64,000 nt of DNA, taken from contig UZAN01039775.1 in assembly GCA_900618425.1 (NCBI GenBank), forward strand, positions 49,685 to 113,684, written 5' to 3'. The stretch is from Echinostoma caproni (Eukaryota; Platyhelminthes; Trematoda; Plagiorchiida; Echinostomatidae). The position numbers and the translations under genes are program-made. Numbering within the stretch: position 1 is the first letter of the stretch; every line of letters starts with the position of its first letter. This document shows, in pieces, positions 13,828-24,700 of this stretch. The notes below the pieces were generated by a model. The model saw only the letters and a program-made list of their open reading frames with translations. It was not told the origin of the DNA and searched no databases.

Positions 13828-14387
13828 GCTGAGCAAAACGAGGTTCCGAATACGCAGTGTATACGACAAGTACGAGGTGCAGTTGACCGGACAAGAAAAC
13901 GTGAACTGTAATCTGGTATTGTGAATATTGTTCAGCGATTGCAACTCACACACAGAACCAAATATTAACACAGCCGAGTACTGCAAGCAAGTCATACGAG
14001 GGTCGTTATACAGTCGGATTGGAAGGATGAAAGGAATTCAGTCGATGTCACTGCAGAGTGATGGTTTTCTACAACTACATATATCGTTAAAAGCAGTTAC
14101 GGTGTTGGTCGTTTGCGAGAGCTGCTTTTGATGATAAAGCGTCCTTAAGAAGCAGTGTTTAAGTGGTTTGCACAATTCAAGCGAGTCTTCAACAGAGCTG
14201 TATTGGAGGCCTTCTACGAACTGGTAAAAGTATTACTCGTTTGAGCATGATGAAGCTATTTCATCAAATGATTTGAGCTCATAGAACCGTGTGCACGAAC
14301 CCTGATGAAGAATAATTCAATAAAATGTATGGTTTACTTTTGTATAACAACGTAAACTTTTGTGTATCTGGAAACGTTTTGCTCAGC
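13828..14387 (+). mobile_element. mariner-like element, internally deleted copy
   Basis: A 560-bp element bounded by inverted repeats. The left end GCTGAGCAAAACG (13828-13840) is matched exactly by its complement CGTTTTGCTCAGC (14375-14387), with looser matching further in (GGTTCCGAATAC against GTTTCCAGATAC). The first 300 bp align with the copy at 18.3 kb, sharing ACGAGTACGAG-like and TGCAACTCACACA words. A short transposase remnant at about 14110-14190 reads RLRELLL and then, after a stop, FKWFAQFKR, the N-terminal helix-turn-helix region of mariner-type transposases. The catalytic domain is absent, so this is a MITE-like deletion derivative that could only have moved with transposase supplied in trans. 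Target-site TA duplications are not clear. Confidence 0.65.
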
Positions 14388-15844
14388 CAGCATATTGCAA
14401 GTTACTTTTAACGGGAGTGAGTACTGTTCAAAATTCGATCAGCGCTTAGGAACTTGCTTGAAATACCATACCATTCTTTGATTTATTTCAGATTCCTGAG
14501 CAATTGTTCAAAACTTATTTAGAATCATTTCAGAAACCATTCAGAATTTATCTTTGAAACAAAACAAAAACAGATCTCAAATGAAAATTCTTGGTTTAGT
14601 ACACGTCCGAAAAGTGCACGAACCAGAAGTTCACGTTGTGTTCCTCGTCAATACCGAATTGCCAATTCAGTGAACCAATTGCATGACACCTGTGAATCAT
14701 TTTCACACCATTGTGAAGTAAAGAAAAAGGGGTTGTAGAAATGCTTTCAAAAAGGGTTCAGGGGCTGTGGTAACCATTCTTGTACCGCATTATGTTAAAA
14801 ATCTTCAGAATATTCTCATGAAATGCGCCATCATTGCCTAAGCGAAAAAAGAACACAATTATCAACAAGCCAATTCTTTCTTTTTCTGCATTAGAGTCCC
14901 TATACTCAAAGTGTTTCTTCCTGACATGATGCGTCTTATTAATGCTGTGCTATGACTGAGCGCCGATTCGACTTTTTAAAGTCCTATCAATCGATTTATC
15001 ACTTCAGGGTTTCTTCAAGGTCAAAACTGTCATCCACCAGTTGTTTGCCATGGTTCTCGCTGCTGTGGCGTTACATTTCCCGTAGCACGTTTTTAATGCG
15101 TTTGGGTACCGCATTGTAACGAGATTGTGTTGAGTCCCGCAAATCCTTCTCCAAAAGGGTTAAGAGCGTTCCTTACTTTGACGGCAGTGTTGCATAGCAG
15201 ATGTCCTAAGGAGAGCTAATGTTGGCCATCTGCGTGGGACAGTTCAACCAGTGAACACCAAATCTGCCTTTGGGGTCGTCTAGAAAAGTGCATCACATCT
15301 CTCCATCACATCACTTCGGTCTCACACGCACAGCAGCCGCTTTCAAAGCAGGAGCGATTCGAATATGCACTGCAAATCCATCGTTACAACACTAGTCCTC
15401 TCCAACAGCCACCCACAATCACATCAATCCACAGTGAGTATAGAACTGGAGTGACATTTGGATTTAAGGGCATAATGCACCCTCTTCATCTTCCTATCAT
15501 AGTTTACATTCCTCTAGACATGAACGGGTTGTGGTCAGATGCAGTTCTGAGCTTTGAACACACCGATTTCCGTCATGTCCTATGAATGAATACACTTCCA
15601 GTCGGGCCGTGTTATCTGACTTTTAGTTTAATTTATGTTGCTATCTCAATGTTGCGACACGTTTCCGAAATTCGTTTTCATCTAACATGAAACAATCGAT
15701 CTGTCGAAATGTAAGGAAAATTGAAAATTAGAGGCTTTAAACAATCCTGAAATCCCTATGAGCTAGAATCGTCAGAGTTTACAGTCACCAATTTAAAAAA
15801 AATGGTTTTGTTCATGAGAAATGGAGGACTTTATTTGTTTTGAT
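14388..15844. other. no recognised feature
   Basis: No ORF of note and no repeat family was recognised. Confidence 0.45.
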
Positions 15845-15879
15845 AATGAATTCTTCGCGTAAATAAGGTGTGACCTGAA

Positions 15880-15938
15880 AAGCTGGGTACCACTGGACAG
15901 CTGTTTTGACCTGGTTGGATCTCATCAGCAGTGAGCTT
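15880..15938 (-). ncRNA. hammerhead ribozyme motif in SINE copy 1
   Basis: On the minus strand the parts of a hammerhead occur in order: stem I strand CACTG, core CTGATGA, stem II GATC/GGTC with a six-base loop, then CAAAAC where the active core needs CGAAAC, a minimal stem III (one C-G pair closing AGCT), the cleavage triplet GTC, and stem I return strand CAGTG. An outer AAGCT/AGCTT pair extends stem I. The G-to-A change in the invariant GAAA should abolish self-cleavage in this copy. The hammerhead fold is established for trematode SINEs; its activity here is not expected. Confidence 0.75.
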
Positions 15939-15956
15939 GCCCTTCGACCAAACCGG

Positions 15957-16010
15957 GGATCGAACCCGAGACCTAACAGATAGAACGCAAGCATCCTACC
16001 CACTAGGCCA
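15957..16010 (-). promoter_or_regulatory. internal RNA polymerase III promoter (A and B boxes)
   Basis: The A box at 15999-16010 and B box at 15957-15967 are separated by 31 bp, within the usual range for tRNA-type promoters. The B box keeps the GGTTCGAnnCC pattern. Confidence 0.75.
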
Positions 16011-16023
16011 CCAGGCAGCTGGT

Positions 16024-16981
16024 CAGGTCTGATCACGTTAACACATTGATCACCTTTATCAACTGTTTCTCTCTCTCAGAGCTATATGACAATTAGATGA
16101 AGATTTTCTCTCAATAGGTGGTCGACCTCTGTGATGGTGTCCTTTAGATTTATTGGATTGATACAAGAACAGCTTAGAGTTGGTCACGTGACACGGCACT
16201 AGCTGTTCAGCATAGCCTCTTCACTGGACACGGAGTCAGAAGATGACACGTTTTAAAACTGAACTTCATCCGACATGGCTTTAGGCGTACACGTAAACTA
16301 GTCTTGAATGGAAACGAGGAGTGACACTCAGCTAGGGCGGACAAGCTTAGTGAAACATCGAATAGATACAGGAAACGCCGCACCGACAAAGATTCCTCCC
16401 AGACGCATGCCGACATTATGGAAGAATGAGTTAACCAAGATCATTAGGCTAATAGACTAAGTATAATTGTTGAAATGCAAATCAAGTTAAAATAAGCCTT
16501 ATACATCCGAAGGGTGAACTTTCAGTGATTTTTCAGGATAATACAGTGCAATTTGGGGAGGGGGTGGCATCCGAGTGTGAATAGGTTAAATAAAAAACGA
16601 GAGCAAATTACTAGAAGGAGGACGACAGTGACAGATTAACAATGAATTAATTAATTAATTCATGATTTGTTCAACCAAACATGTAAAAATTGATGCCCGA
16701 TTTACTAAAAAGGTGAGCAAGAAAAAGGGAGGGTGCTGTTTCTGTACGGGACGGTGTGTGCGGGAATAAGCCTATAGTGGGAGTGGGCACGGGGGATTGA
16801 CATGCATTTAAAAAGTTCGTTGTGCAAGCAGTGATCTTCGTTGTTCAAGACTCCGTCGGTCATTCTTTCACATGCGTTGATATAGCCGTGCAATATGAAA
16901 TCAAACAGGACATCTCTTGCCACTATATCCGGAAAGGAAGCTTATGGATCTAGAAATTATTATGAAATCTTTTTCTTTCAG
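16024..16981. other. no recognised gene; short perfect palindrome
   Basis: Apart from a 22-bp perfect AT palindrome at 16642-16663 built on TTAATTAA units, nothing was recognised. If the exon at 16982 is real, this stretch is its upstream intron. Confidence 0.4.
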
Positions 16982-17086
16982 GCTGGTAAAAAAATACTGG
17001 GAACAGTAAAGGCAATGCGAGAAGATGTGTGCGACCACGAATTTGAAAATTACCTTTGGGGGAACAGCAAGCTCCCTAAGCCTTAA
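16982..17086 (+). CDS. candidate terminal exon, unknown protein
   Basis: The segment follows a very strong 3' splice acceptor: a run of pyrimidines, TCTTTTTCTTTCAG, ends at 16981. It stays open in phase 0 for 34 codons. The reading starts AGKKILGTVKAMRED, ends YLWGNSKLPKP, and is closed by TAA at 17084-17086. An AATAAA poly(A) signal follows eight bases after the stop. Acceptor, open frame, stop and poly(A) signal in this order suggest the last exon of a plus-strand gene. I do not recognise the peptide and found no partner exon upstream in this window. A chance coincidence cannot be excluded for so short a frame. Confidence 0.4.
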   Translation, partial: AGKKILGTVKAMREDVCDHEFENYLWGNSKLPKP

Positions 17087-17093
17087 AGCATAG

Positions 17094-17099
17094 AATAAA
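17094..17099 (+). terminator. poly(A) signal AATAAA
   Basis: A canonical AATAAA hexamer lies just after the stop codon of the candidate terminal exon. G/T-rich sequence follows at about 17140-17165. Confidence 0.4.
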
Positions 17100-18331
17100 A
17101 ACTGACAAACCCTATTGGTAACGCTCTCCACGTGCCTAGTCTAGGGGAGATTGTGGGGAGGCTGTGACTGCTGACGACGAGTTGAAACTAGAACTAGAAC
17201 CGTACATCGTAGCTCAAACAATAGCTGTTACTCAAAATGTACGTAATCACGGTGATTCTAGGTGAAATTGAAACATCCTAAGCTGGTCATCGTGTAATTG
17301 CATTTCTTTATGTCTGTGAAGCAACCTCTAGCCTTATTATTGCATAGTTACATTAGAATTGTTAGGATGAGCGGCGAAATTCTATACACATATTTGAATC
17401 AGACAACAAAATTACGAAATTCACGGGGAAAAACCGCAAACCCATGATTGTTCGAATCAGAGCGCTTCTACTGAAAGGAAGGGAACTAATCTGCATCGAT
17501 TATCTGCAAATCCATAGAGATTTTGATCTACGCAAGGGTAGAATTTGCAGAGAGAATAGAAAAGCAGCGTGCTGTTCTTCCATTCACAACCACGTTCCCT
17601 AAAGAATTTGTTTGTACAATCTTAGCTTTGTAGATACATTAGTTCTTGCTCGCTTACTCATCAACCTTGTCAGCATCAAAAATTTGGAATTTCAGTACAT
17701 AAAATATTTTTGGATGGCACTTGAACTTAGAAAAGCAATGCTGTGTTTGACTGTCTGTTCAACGTACATAAACGCGAGCATTCGTTTAACGTGACGCCCG
17801 GCATGGAACAAACACGAGATCGGTCTCATTTTGTGGTGCCTGTTTTGTGCTTGAATTTCATCGCTCAATTTTGTTCTCAAACGGTTATTTACCACACTGT
17901 ATGAGACGTAATATGCGACATAGTACACACATGCGCATACGTATACTGTGAAACATTTTTGTCATTTTGCAACTGGTCCCGATATTTTCCATCCCCAACT
18001 CTACCTTGATGCACAGAAGAATGACCGGTATACACAAGGATATTTTCTGTTGTGGTTTTCTCATTTGAAGATCGTGCACGAATGGCGACTTTTGGAGACG
18101 AAATGATGACAATCCGTGATGGTCTCCTCCAACTGGAATCTGACAATCAAAATTAGTTTATCCGCGATGACTAGCCTTTATAGTAAATAGTTTGTCTTGA
18201 TTGGTTACGTTTGATGTCTTTTGCGCTGATCAAAAATGCTTTACCTACCCCAAGGATTGCGGTGTTGCTCAAGGTGATATTCCTCCTTCCTTCATTTGCA
18301 CTTATTGTCCACCGTAATCCCATTACCAGCC
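17100..18331. other. no recognised feature
   Basis: Only short ORFs without domains. Confidence 0.45.
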
Positions 18332-18595
18332 AAAATAGTTTCGGCTAGGTAGTACACGACGAGTACGAGTTCCAGATGACCGGGCAACGAAAACGTGAAA
18401 TAGAATATGTTGTGTTGTAAATACTATTCAGTGATTGCAACTCACACAGAATGAAATATGAGTAGTCTTAAGGGTCACTATACTCGCAGTGTAAGGATGG
18501 AACTCAGTCTATGTCATTGAAGTGCCACGATTTTGTACGACTGCAAATGTGATTTAAATCAGCAGCAGCAGCCGAAAAGGAAGAAGAAGAGTGCT

Positions 18596-18985
18596 CATCG
18601 TTTACGAGATGTTTTAAGTGATGACGTGCCTCCGAGAAGCAACGTGACTAATTGGGCTGCTTAACTGAAGCGTGGCAAGCGAACCGTGGTTAAGGAAGCA
18701 TGATGTGGTCGACCTATGGAGACCACCACAGTGGACAACACTGCTGCTGTGCAATCGACGGTAAAGGAGGATGCTCGGGTGACAGTCGCACACTTGGCGA
18801 TTATCATCGGGGTTTCATTGAGATCAATCCGTACCATCCTCCAAGGAAAGCTCGGCCTCAGAAATGTTTGCGCATGCTGGGTACCCCATCCAGTCGGTGA
18901 GGAATAGAAAACAGTTCTGGTGAATTGGAGCAGTTCGGGAGAGCATCAATGATGATGGGACGTGGGTGTACAGTGTTTGAAATAA
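18596..18985 (+). pseudogene. mariner-type transposase remnant
   Basis: One frame from 18596 to 18907 reads RLRDVLSDDVPPRSN, then after a stop LKRGKRTVVKEA, after another stop CGRPMETTT, then ARVTVAHLAIIIGVS, LRSIRTIL and LGLRNVCACWVPH. This is the N-terminal DNA-binding region of mariner/SETMAR-type transposases, with the GRP hinge, the second helix-turn-helix, and the WVPH motif just before the catalytic domain. After a stop and a +1 shift, INDDGTWVYSV at about 18945-18980 may be the first catalytic block (normally GDETWVY, with Glu changed to Gly), though the spacing from WVPH is shorter than usual. The remaining catalytic residues are missing. Confidence 0.82.
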
Positions 18986-18989
18986 AGTG

Positions 18990-19710
18990 GAGTGATTGTA
19001 GCTCTGAATGCGGATGTTGGTTTTGGTGCGTTATCCGTGCAGGAAGTGTTGTTCGCAGACGTTTCATAGCAAAGCTAGGCAACACCATCAGTGCGACCGC
19101 AAGGAAGCGCCAATCTCCAGTTCGACAGGGCTAATGTAGTTCTGTTTGGGACTTATGATTGGCTGTTTGCGTCCCTTTATTCTTAATGGTCAACAGCAAC
19201 CGTTTGCTGTGATTTGATCGGTTGTTCCGTTGTCTTGGTAACCATCCTTTTCTCTCGTTGTTCGATAGGCTTTGCTAGAGCAACATCAAATCGGTTAAGA
19301 ACCGGTTCGAAACTGATTAGAAATGGTTTTTAACCGGTTCTAGCTGGGGAACTCTCGGGTTACCAGTGTTTTCTTACATAGGTTCTAGTTCTGTGTGCTT
19401 ACTTATAATATCCGATCTGGAACGTCATCTTCCAATGAATTCCCGTATTGACTTGGTGGGTCCTCTTCCGATTATTCTTGCGTTGTCCAGTTTGAAGACA
19501 TGATTCTCAGGATCCATGTGGAATGAGATTTGTGATTTCTCCTCGTGTCGTTTGACCGCCAGTGTGTGTTCGTGGAGTCGTGTCTTGAGCTTTCTGCTGG
19601 TTTGTCCCCACGTAGTATTTGTCGCAGTCTCGGCACTTTAATTTGTATACGACGTTTGAGGAATCGTCCTTTGGTAGTTAATCTTTTGGTCTTGACTGGA
19701 TAGCCCTCAT
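18990..19710 (-). mobile_element. Penelope-like element fragment, antisense in mariner copy
   Basis: On the minus strand from about 19700 the frame reads LPKDDSSNVVYKLKC then RDCDKYYVG, a GIY-YIG endonuclease start with the CxxC pair typical of Penelope-like elements. A one-base shift then leads into TSRKLKTRLHEHTLAVKRHE and IIGRGPTKSIREF, covering the R..EH catalytic block and the domain end. Below 19360 come an inverted pair of AGAACCGGTT words and a hammerhead-like motif at 19055-19094, consistent with the long-terminal-repeat-like part of a PLE. No reverse transcriptase was recognised. The subfamily differs from the 0.4-kb and 51.4-kb copies (KCRDC against NCSC). Confidence 0.78.
19055..19094 (-). 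ncRNA. hammerhead-like motif in PLE fragment
   Basis: The minus strand reads GCACTGATGG, TGTTGCC, TAGC, GCTAT, GAAACGTC, TGCG. CTGATG and GAAAC are hammerhead core words. CGCA/TGCG can form stem I around the GTC site, and TGTTGCC is one arm of a former stem II whose other arm is degraded. Stem III would have no loop, so it could only be a minimal or dimer-type ribozyme. Penelope-like elements are known to carry such ribozymes. This copy looks like a fossil. Confidence 0.5.
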
Positions 19711-19878
19711 TGTCGCTGTTGTTTTGTGTGTAGCCGAAATTCTTGATGGTTGCCATTTCCGAGATTCATTGTATATATGACAGTGTTGTTCGTTCACGCA
19801 ATCGTAATGCTTATTTTCATGTACTAAATAAAACCTTTTGTGCATCTGAAACCGTGTTGCTCAGACCTCGTGTTGTGA

Positions 19879-21342
19879 ACATGTTGCCATCTGTTGCACT
19901 CTTCAGTCGGCCTTGTCCTGCGCGGAATATAACCGTGCTTGTTGACATACCCCTCCGGTTGGAAAATTCCCTTATGCTGCCACACTCTTCGCTCGTAAAC
20001 CGGTGAAGTCAAGTCTCTTAGCATCATTTGAGTTCAAGTCTAAAAAATTCAAAATTACCCTTCCAGTTTACTCATTCGAAAAGGTGAGAAACTTGCTGTT
20101 TTCCAAAATCGTATCGCGTACATTTTTATCCACCGTTCGCGTTGCTCCTTCATCCTGCCTTAGGCGCTGGTGTGAAACATTCATTCTGGTTCCCCAATTC
20201 CCTGCAGTTATATTCCATACAATGTCCCAATATTAAGGGTCACTTTTTCAGCGAACTGTCTGTGAACACTATCATATTCATAACGCTTTAATTGATGGAA
20301 CGTAACTCAGAAAACAATTAACTGTTTTCAAGGCAATCTTACAAGCGATCGAATATCAATGTTTAAAAAAATCTCCAACGACAGTCTATTTCAGTGTCTC
20401 GATCAACCTTTGGAATATTGCCATCGGTAGTGGTGAATACCAAAGCCGCAATCCTCTTCTTCGTTTTGCGTTGCTAGTCTCCAGTCCTTTCGAGCAATTC
20501 TCTTCACCAGTACCGTTATCTTTCTAAACTGCTGGCAACTCTAGCTCTCTCTCTCTTCATCTGTGTGTGCGACTATCCTCAAATGAATAGACTTGACAAA
20601 GTGGTAACTATGAATTTCATCTTCAGGAAATCGGGCCCCTTGGGAATAACCATGGTAAAATACGTCGGACCATGTTCACTGAACCCTGCAACCCGTTTTT
20701 GGAGCACAATAGCATGTCGTTGTGAACGATCTGAACCACTGTCTCCGAAAACCTCATTACGTTCGAGAGTGGTTGTCTAGGGTTGTGGCTGGTGACCCTA
20801 CCTTTGAACCTCGCGAGATGCTCCCATACGACCAAGCGTCTCAAATAGCCTCTACTGAGGAAGTCCTGCTCACTGCATTCCCGTAAGGGAGGTGTTTCCC
20901 CACCAAAGTGGGAAGCTGAAAACTCAACATCTGGGGGTCATAACCAACCTGGTGAACCATTGGCAGTTCACCTGAGGGAAATGGCTAAAAACACTGATTT
21001 GAAACTAATCACGAAGGGACGTACAAACCACACCCACCCTATTCTTCCTGGTTGTGGCAGTGGTCACCGGCTCGATTGGGCATCTAAGTGTTTTGGTTAC
21101 CTTGAACATTTCACTCCGTCCAAAGGGCGTATGATCCGATCAACTGGACACCAGCTCACAATGGATTGCGGTTTTCGCACCCCGCCCCTGCATGTCAGGC
21201 ACGGCTAGCGAACGGCTTCGGTTTTGAATTCCTTAAAAATATTCACCTACCTTGGGCTGGGAAACCTGGCAGTATTCTTTTAATCAAGATCGTTATAATA
21301 ATTTTTTTTGGAACACAGTCTGTCATCATCCGTGTGATGTAC
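19879..21342. other. no recognised gene
   Basis: Short ORFs only. The 20,560-21,300 part ends in an A/T-rich run (ATAATAATTTTTTTTGG) that could be the 3' tail of an unrecognised LINE, but no reverse-transcriptase motif supports this. Confidence 0.4.
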
Positions 21343-21775
21343 AGATATATATATATATATCTTGATAGATATGTTGATAAAACTCGTGTAACATCACTCT
21401 CATTTTGGAAATACATTTCAATCTCCAATATCATACTTGTATATTGATGGCTACGGGTAAAGTATAATTATTCCTGATTTTATCTCCCACTTCTATCTTC
21501 TTAGTTCTCTTCCGCCACCTATTGAATTACCGTGACCTTGGGCGTTGCAATAAAATTTATAGTGGTTTAAAAGTTACAGCTCAGATTTGGACAATATTTT
21601 ATGCAAAGCAGAATGGAAATTCATTCTTTTTAATAAGTGATTCCTGCTCTATGACGGTGTTTATTATGTTAGGCAAAGGTATTCTAAACTGCTTGTCTGT
21701 TTTTATTCTGTGTGCAATAAATAAGGAAATTGATGAAAATATTCTAACTTAAACTGACAAATTACTTGGCTACAA
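21343..21775 (+). repeat. dispersed repeat R1, copy 1
   Basis: This aligns along its length, in the same orientation, with 46845-47265. Shared words include ATACTTGTAT, TTCATTCTTTTTAA, GTGATT, GATGAAAAT, and TTGGCTACA followed by ACTATTCACGC- or ACTACTCACGC-type sequence. Divergence is substantial, so both copies are old. No protein was recognised. It begins with a (TA)n run. Confidence 0.65.
21344..21361. repeat. (TA)n microsatellite
   Basis: A pure alternating AT run at the left edge of repeat R1 copy 1. Confidence 0.9.
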
Positions 21776-24700
21776 ACTACTCACGCATTATATACAATAC
21801 TGAAAGAACTAACATGATAGCTCAAGAAACATAAATTGATCTTTAAAAGTGGACCCTGAGGTGTGCGGCTCGTTGAATAAGCGTTTTTTTTGTGTCACCA
21901 TACTCAACCGGATGAAAAATTCGCTGTTTTTGACGTATAATTGAAGACTAGAGGCAACTTAATCCAGACGCAAAAAAATCCGATAATTCAGTTGGTGTCT
22001 TGTGAAAGTGTTTCGATGTGAACATAAGTCCCATTGGTTACATATTACCGAAATGTCTGCATCAAGGCATACATCAAGAGGGCGAAATTCGATCATATTA
22101 AATCATAATTGTATTTGATCGCAGCAGACAAGAATTGCTGGAGCATGATCCGGGATGATTAGCAGTTTTTCCCTCTCGCTTTCGTTTGGAAAATGGTCAC
22201 TGAATTTAAATCGCAGCTCAGGCCACGTGATATAAAGCCGTTATAGAAAGCCCAACAAAGCAGAGCATGTACTGATTTTACCAACAAATTCAAATCGCGT
22301 CGCTTGTCCATTTGCTAATGGGTTTCTCTCACCGGTGGCCAACCAGTAATCCAGCATATGGTGAAAGCTGACCTATTGATCTAGTTTTCTAGTGAATTTC
22401 GTTCTACCTATCAAAAGAAGTAAATATTCATCCCGCCTGACGAGTTAGGACGGAATTAAATTCTGAGTACCTTGTTATTGGTCTCTTGTATAAACAATTC
22501 TCCGGATATCGCGAAATGTTTCGCCTTGATAAGGGAAATTTTCGGTAACTGCTCTTGTTGGAATGCGTTCGCGAAGTTTTTTTTCACAGATTAAGGTTGG
22601 TATATCTTCTCAAATGGAGTTGGTAGTAAAAAGCGGTTAGACCTAGTTACATATATATATACATTAAATGCATACATATATATATATCGTCTACCGTTTC
22701 GCGTGATCTCTCCCTGACCTCTTCCCTGGAGTAGACCAGTGTAAACGATCCTCTATACGGTGCAGACAGCGCCCTGTTTAAATCAACCAGTTATGATGTC
22801 CGTAAAGGTCATTTCTAATTCTGTTTCACTTCAGGTTTCAGTTCATGAATACCCGTTGAAGACAGCGCAGGTTTCACTATTTACTGGTCCTGGACTGATC
22901 AAAAATGCTTATGAATGATGAACTATAAATCCTGAATACTGTTTGTGCAGAAAAACAATATTTCTCTTGCACACCATGATTTATGTTGGTTGAGAAAGAC
23001 AGAACCGGTTCGATCTTTTCACAAGACCGTACAAATCGTGGAACAACTGTTCCCCAGTGGTCCACGAATGGCTCGATTTTGTGGAAATCACCGGGATCCC
23101 ACTGGGCCATAAATCAGCGTACTCTTGTGCTAAAAGGGTTCCATTTACAACCTAATTAGCCCAATGTTTATCGCGGCAGTTCAGCGCACATTAAACAGTG
23201 TATTCGGTTCCTTTTTTTGAATGCCAAACACAGAGGCAAACCTGCTCCAGAACAACTGCTTGGATTTAATATCCTGTGCTACTGTGTATTCGCTTAAGGA
23301 ACAAACCTTATTGATACACATTGCCAACAAAGAGAAGTAAGCTGAGGGTTTATCTAAAGGAGTATAGCAGTTTTGATTTGCCTCCCGGTGTTAGATCGGA
23401 TTGAACAGTAAGTGTACTGTTGTCTCTTTTGCTTTCGGACCAAATTTGTTTACGGACTATCCCTTAAAACAAGTTCCGAATAATCCTAAACCGGTAACTC
23501 CGATCATTCTTGCTGTGAACTGATGGGCACAGTCGCTAGAGCCGCAACTGGTACTTGTCGGCTGCGCAGAGCAAATGCCGGACAAATGGACTGGTGCGCA
23601 TCAAATCAACAGAGTTCCAATGCTAAATACTTATCCAAATATAATACTCTTCCAAAACATTTTTCAAATCCAAAAATTGAATGGTGCTGTAATATTTTTG
23701 TGACTTGTTAGCCGTGAAATCAATGGCAGTAATTCAGGGATTGGATAATACTGTTCGGCCTTACTGTATGTCAAACAATCATTCTGAACCTAAAGTTACA
23801 CTACTCTTTTTCTATCAAAAAGTTTAACTTCACTGCAAATGTTTTTGCTCCTTGTTGCCTTAGAAAACACAAAACAGATGAGCCCCTAATCCCAATGTTC
23901 ACTTTACCAACTACGTGAATACACTTTCGCGAGATCCTCTTACCCAAAGTCCCAAGAGCCGATTATTCCGGAAAACAGTACGCATACTGCTGATCCGCCA
24001 GCAGACAGCCTTGAAGAATAATTCGGGAGTTAAACTTTGTAAGATGCAAGTAAACCTGGAAATATTTTGCAACACAGTCAATCCAAACGAATGACGGTTT
24101 TGAGTTCATTGCGATAAAGAAAGAACTCAAATGGAGATAACCCTTTTCAAATGATATACCACTGAATCTTACCCAGTGCGACGCGGACTCAAAATCTAGT
24201 TTTAAAATCTACATCATTGATTATTTCGTCAAAGCGTTTGATTTATCTGTGAACAAATCACTACCGCAAACATCGGAAAACAAATTCAGTCACGCCAAAC
24301 CAAAAGAGAATCGAATTAACAATTGATACTGATTGAAACTATTTACCAGCCAAAATATTATCTTAGAAAACGAAAGATAAACAGAATCATTGTGAACATT
24401 ATCAACATTATACCATTCACAATAAAAGAACACATGGCGCACCGATTTTCCGATACCCTCCTCACATCATTTGGTCCTCATGTATTTAAAAATTAATCGC
24501 CTTTAGCTCAGAAAAAACTTTATTATACTTTCAAAAACGTACCAGTTAGTAACCACACATAATCACAATAATCCCTTCCTAATTTGTGCTATTTTTCATA
24601 TGATAAAATTAGCGGTATGAATAAAACGGTTTGATATGCAATGTTAACTTAAAGAGGTTTAATTCAGCTTATGCATAAAATCAAATTAGATTCTGAACCA

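Larger units (their letters stand above)
15845..16023 (-). mobile_element. tRNA-derived SINE, copy 1
   Basis: Read on the minus strand from about 16020, the sequence starts GCTGCC and contains an RNA polymerase III A box, TGGCCTAGTGGG (15999-16010). It also has a near-perfect B box, GGGTTCGATCC (15957-15967), the promoter pair of a tRNA gene. No intact cloverleaf follows. Instead there is a hammerhead ribozyme-like segment and a tail ending near GAATTC at about 15850. The same order of parts recurs at 50.6 kb, which defines a repeat family. The architecture (tRNA head, hammerhead body) is that of schistosome Sm-alpha elements. It depends on a partner LINE for movement; which one is unknown. 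Confidence 0.85.
18332..19878 (+). mobile_element. mariner-like element, copy 2, with nested insertion
   Basis: The left part (18332-18990) aligns with the left part of the 13.8-kb copy and continues into transposase. The right end at about 19830-19878 reads TTTTGTGCATCTGAAAC then GTGTTGCTCAGACC, matching the right inverted repeat of the other copy (TTTTGTGTATCTGGAAAC, TTTTGCTCAGCC). Between them lies antisense Penelope-like sequence, so the element was interrupted by a later insertion and most of its catalytic domain is lost. The left terminal repeat is degenerate here, so the left boundary is approximate. Confidence 0.6.
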
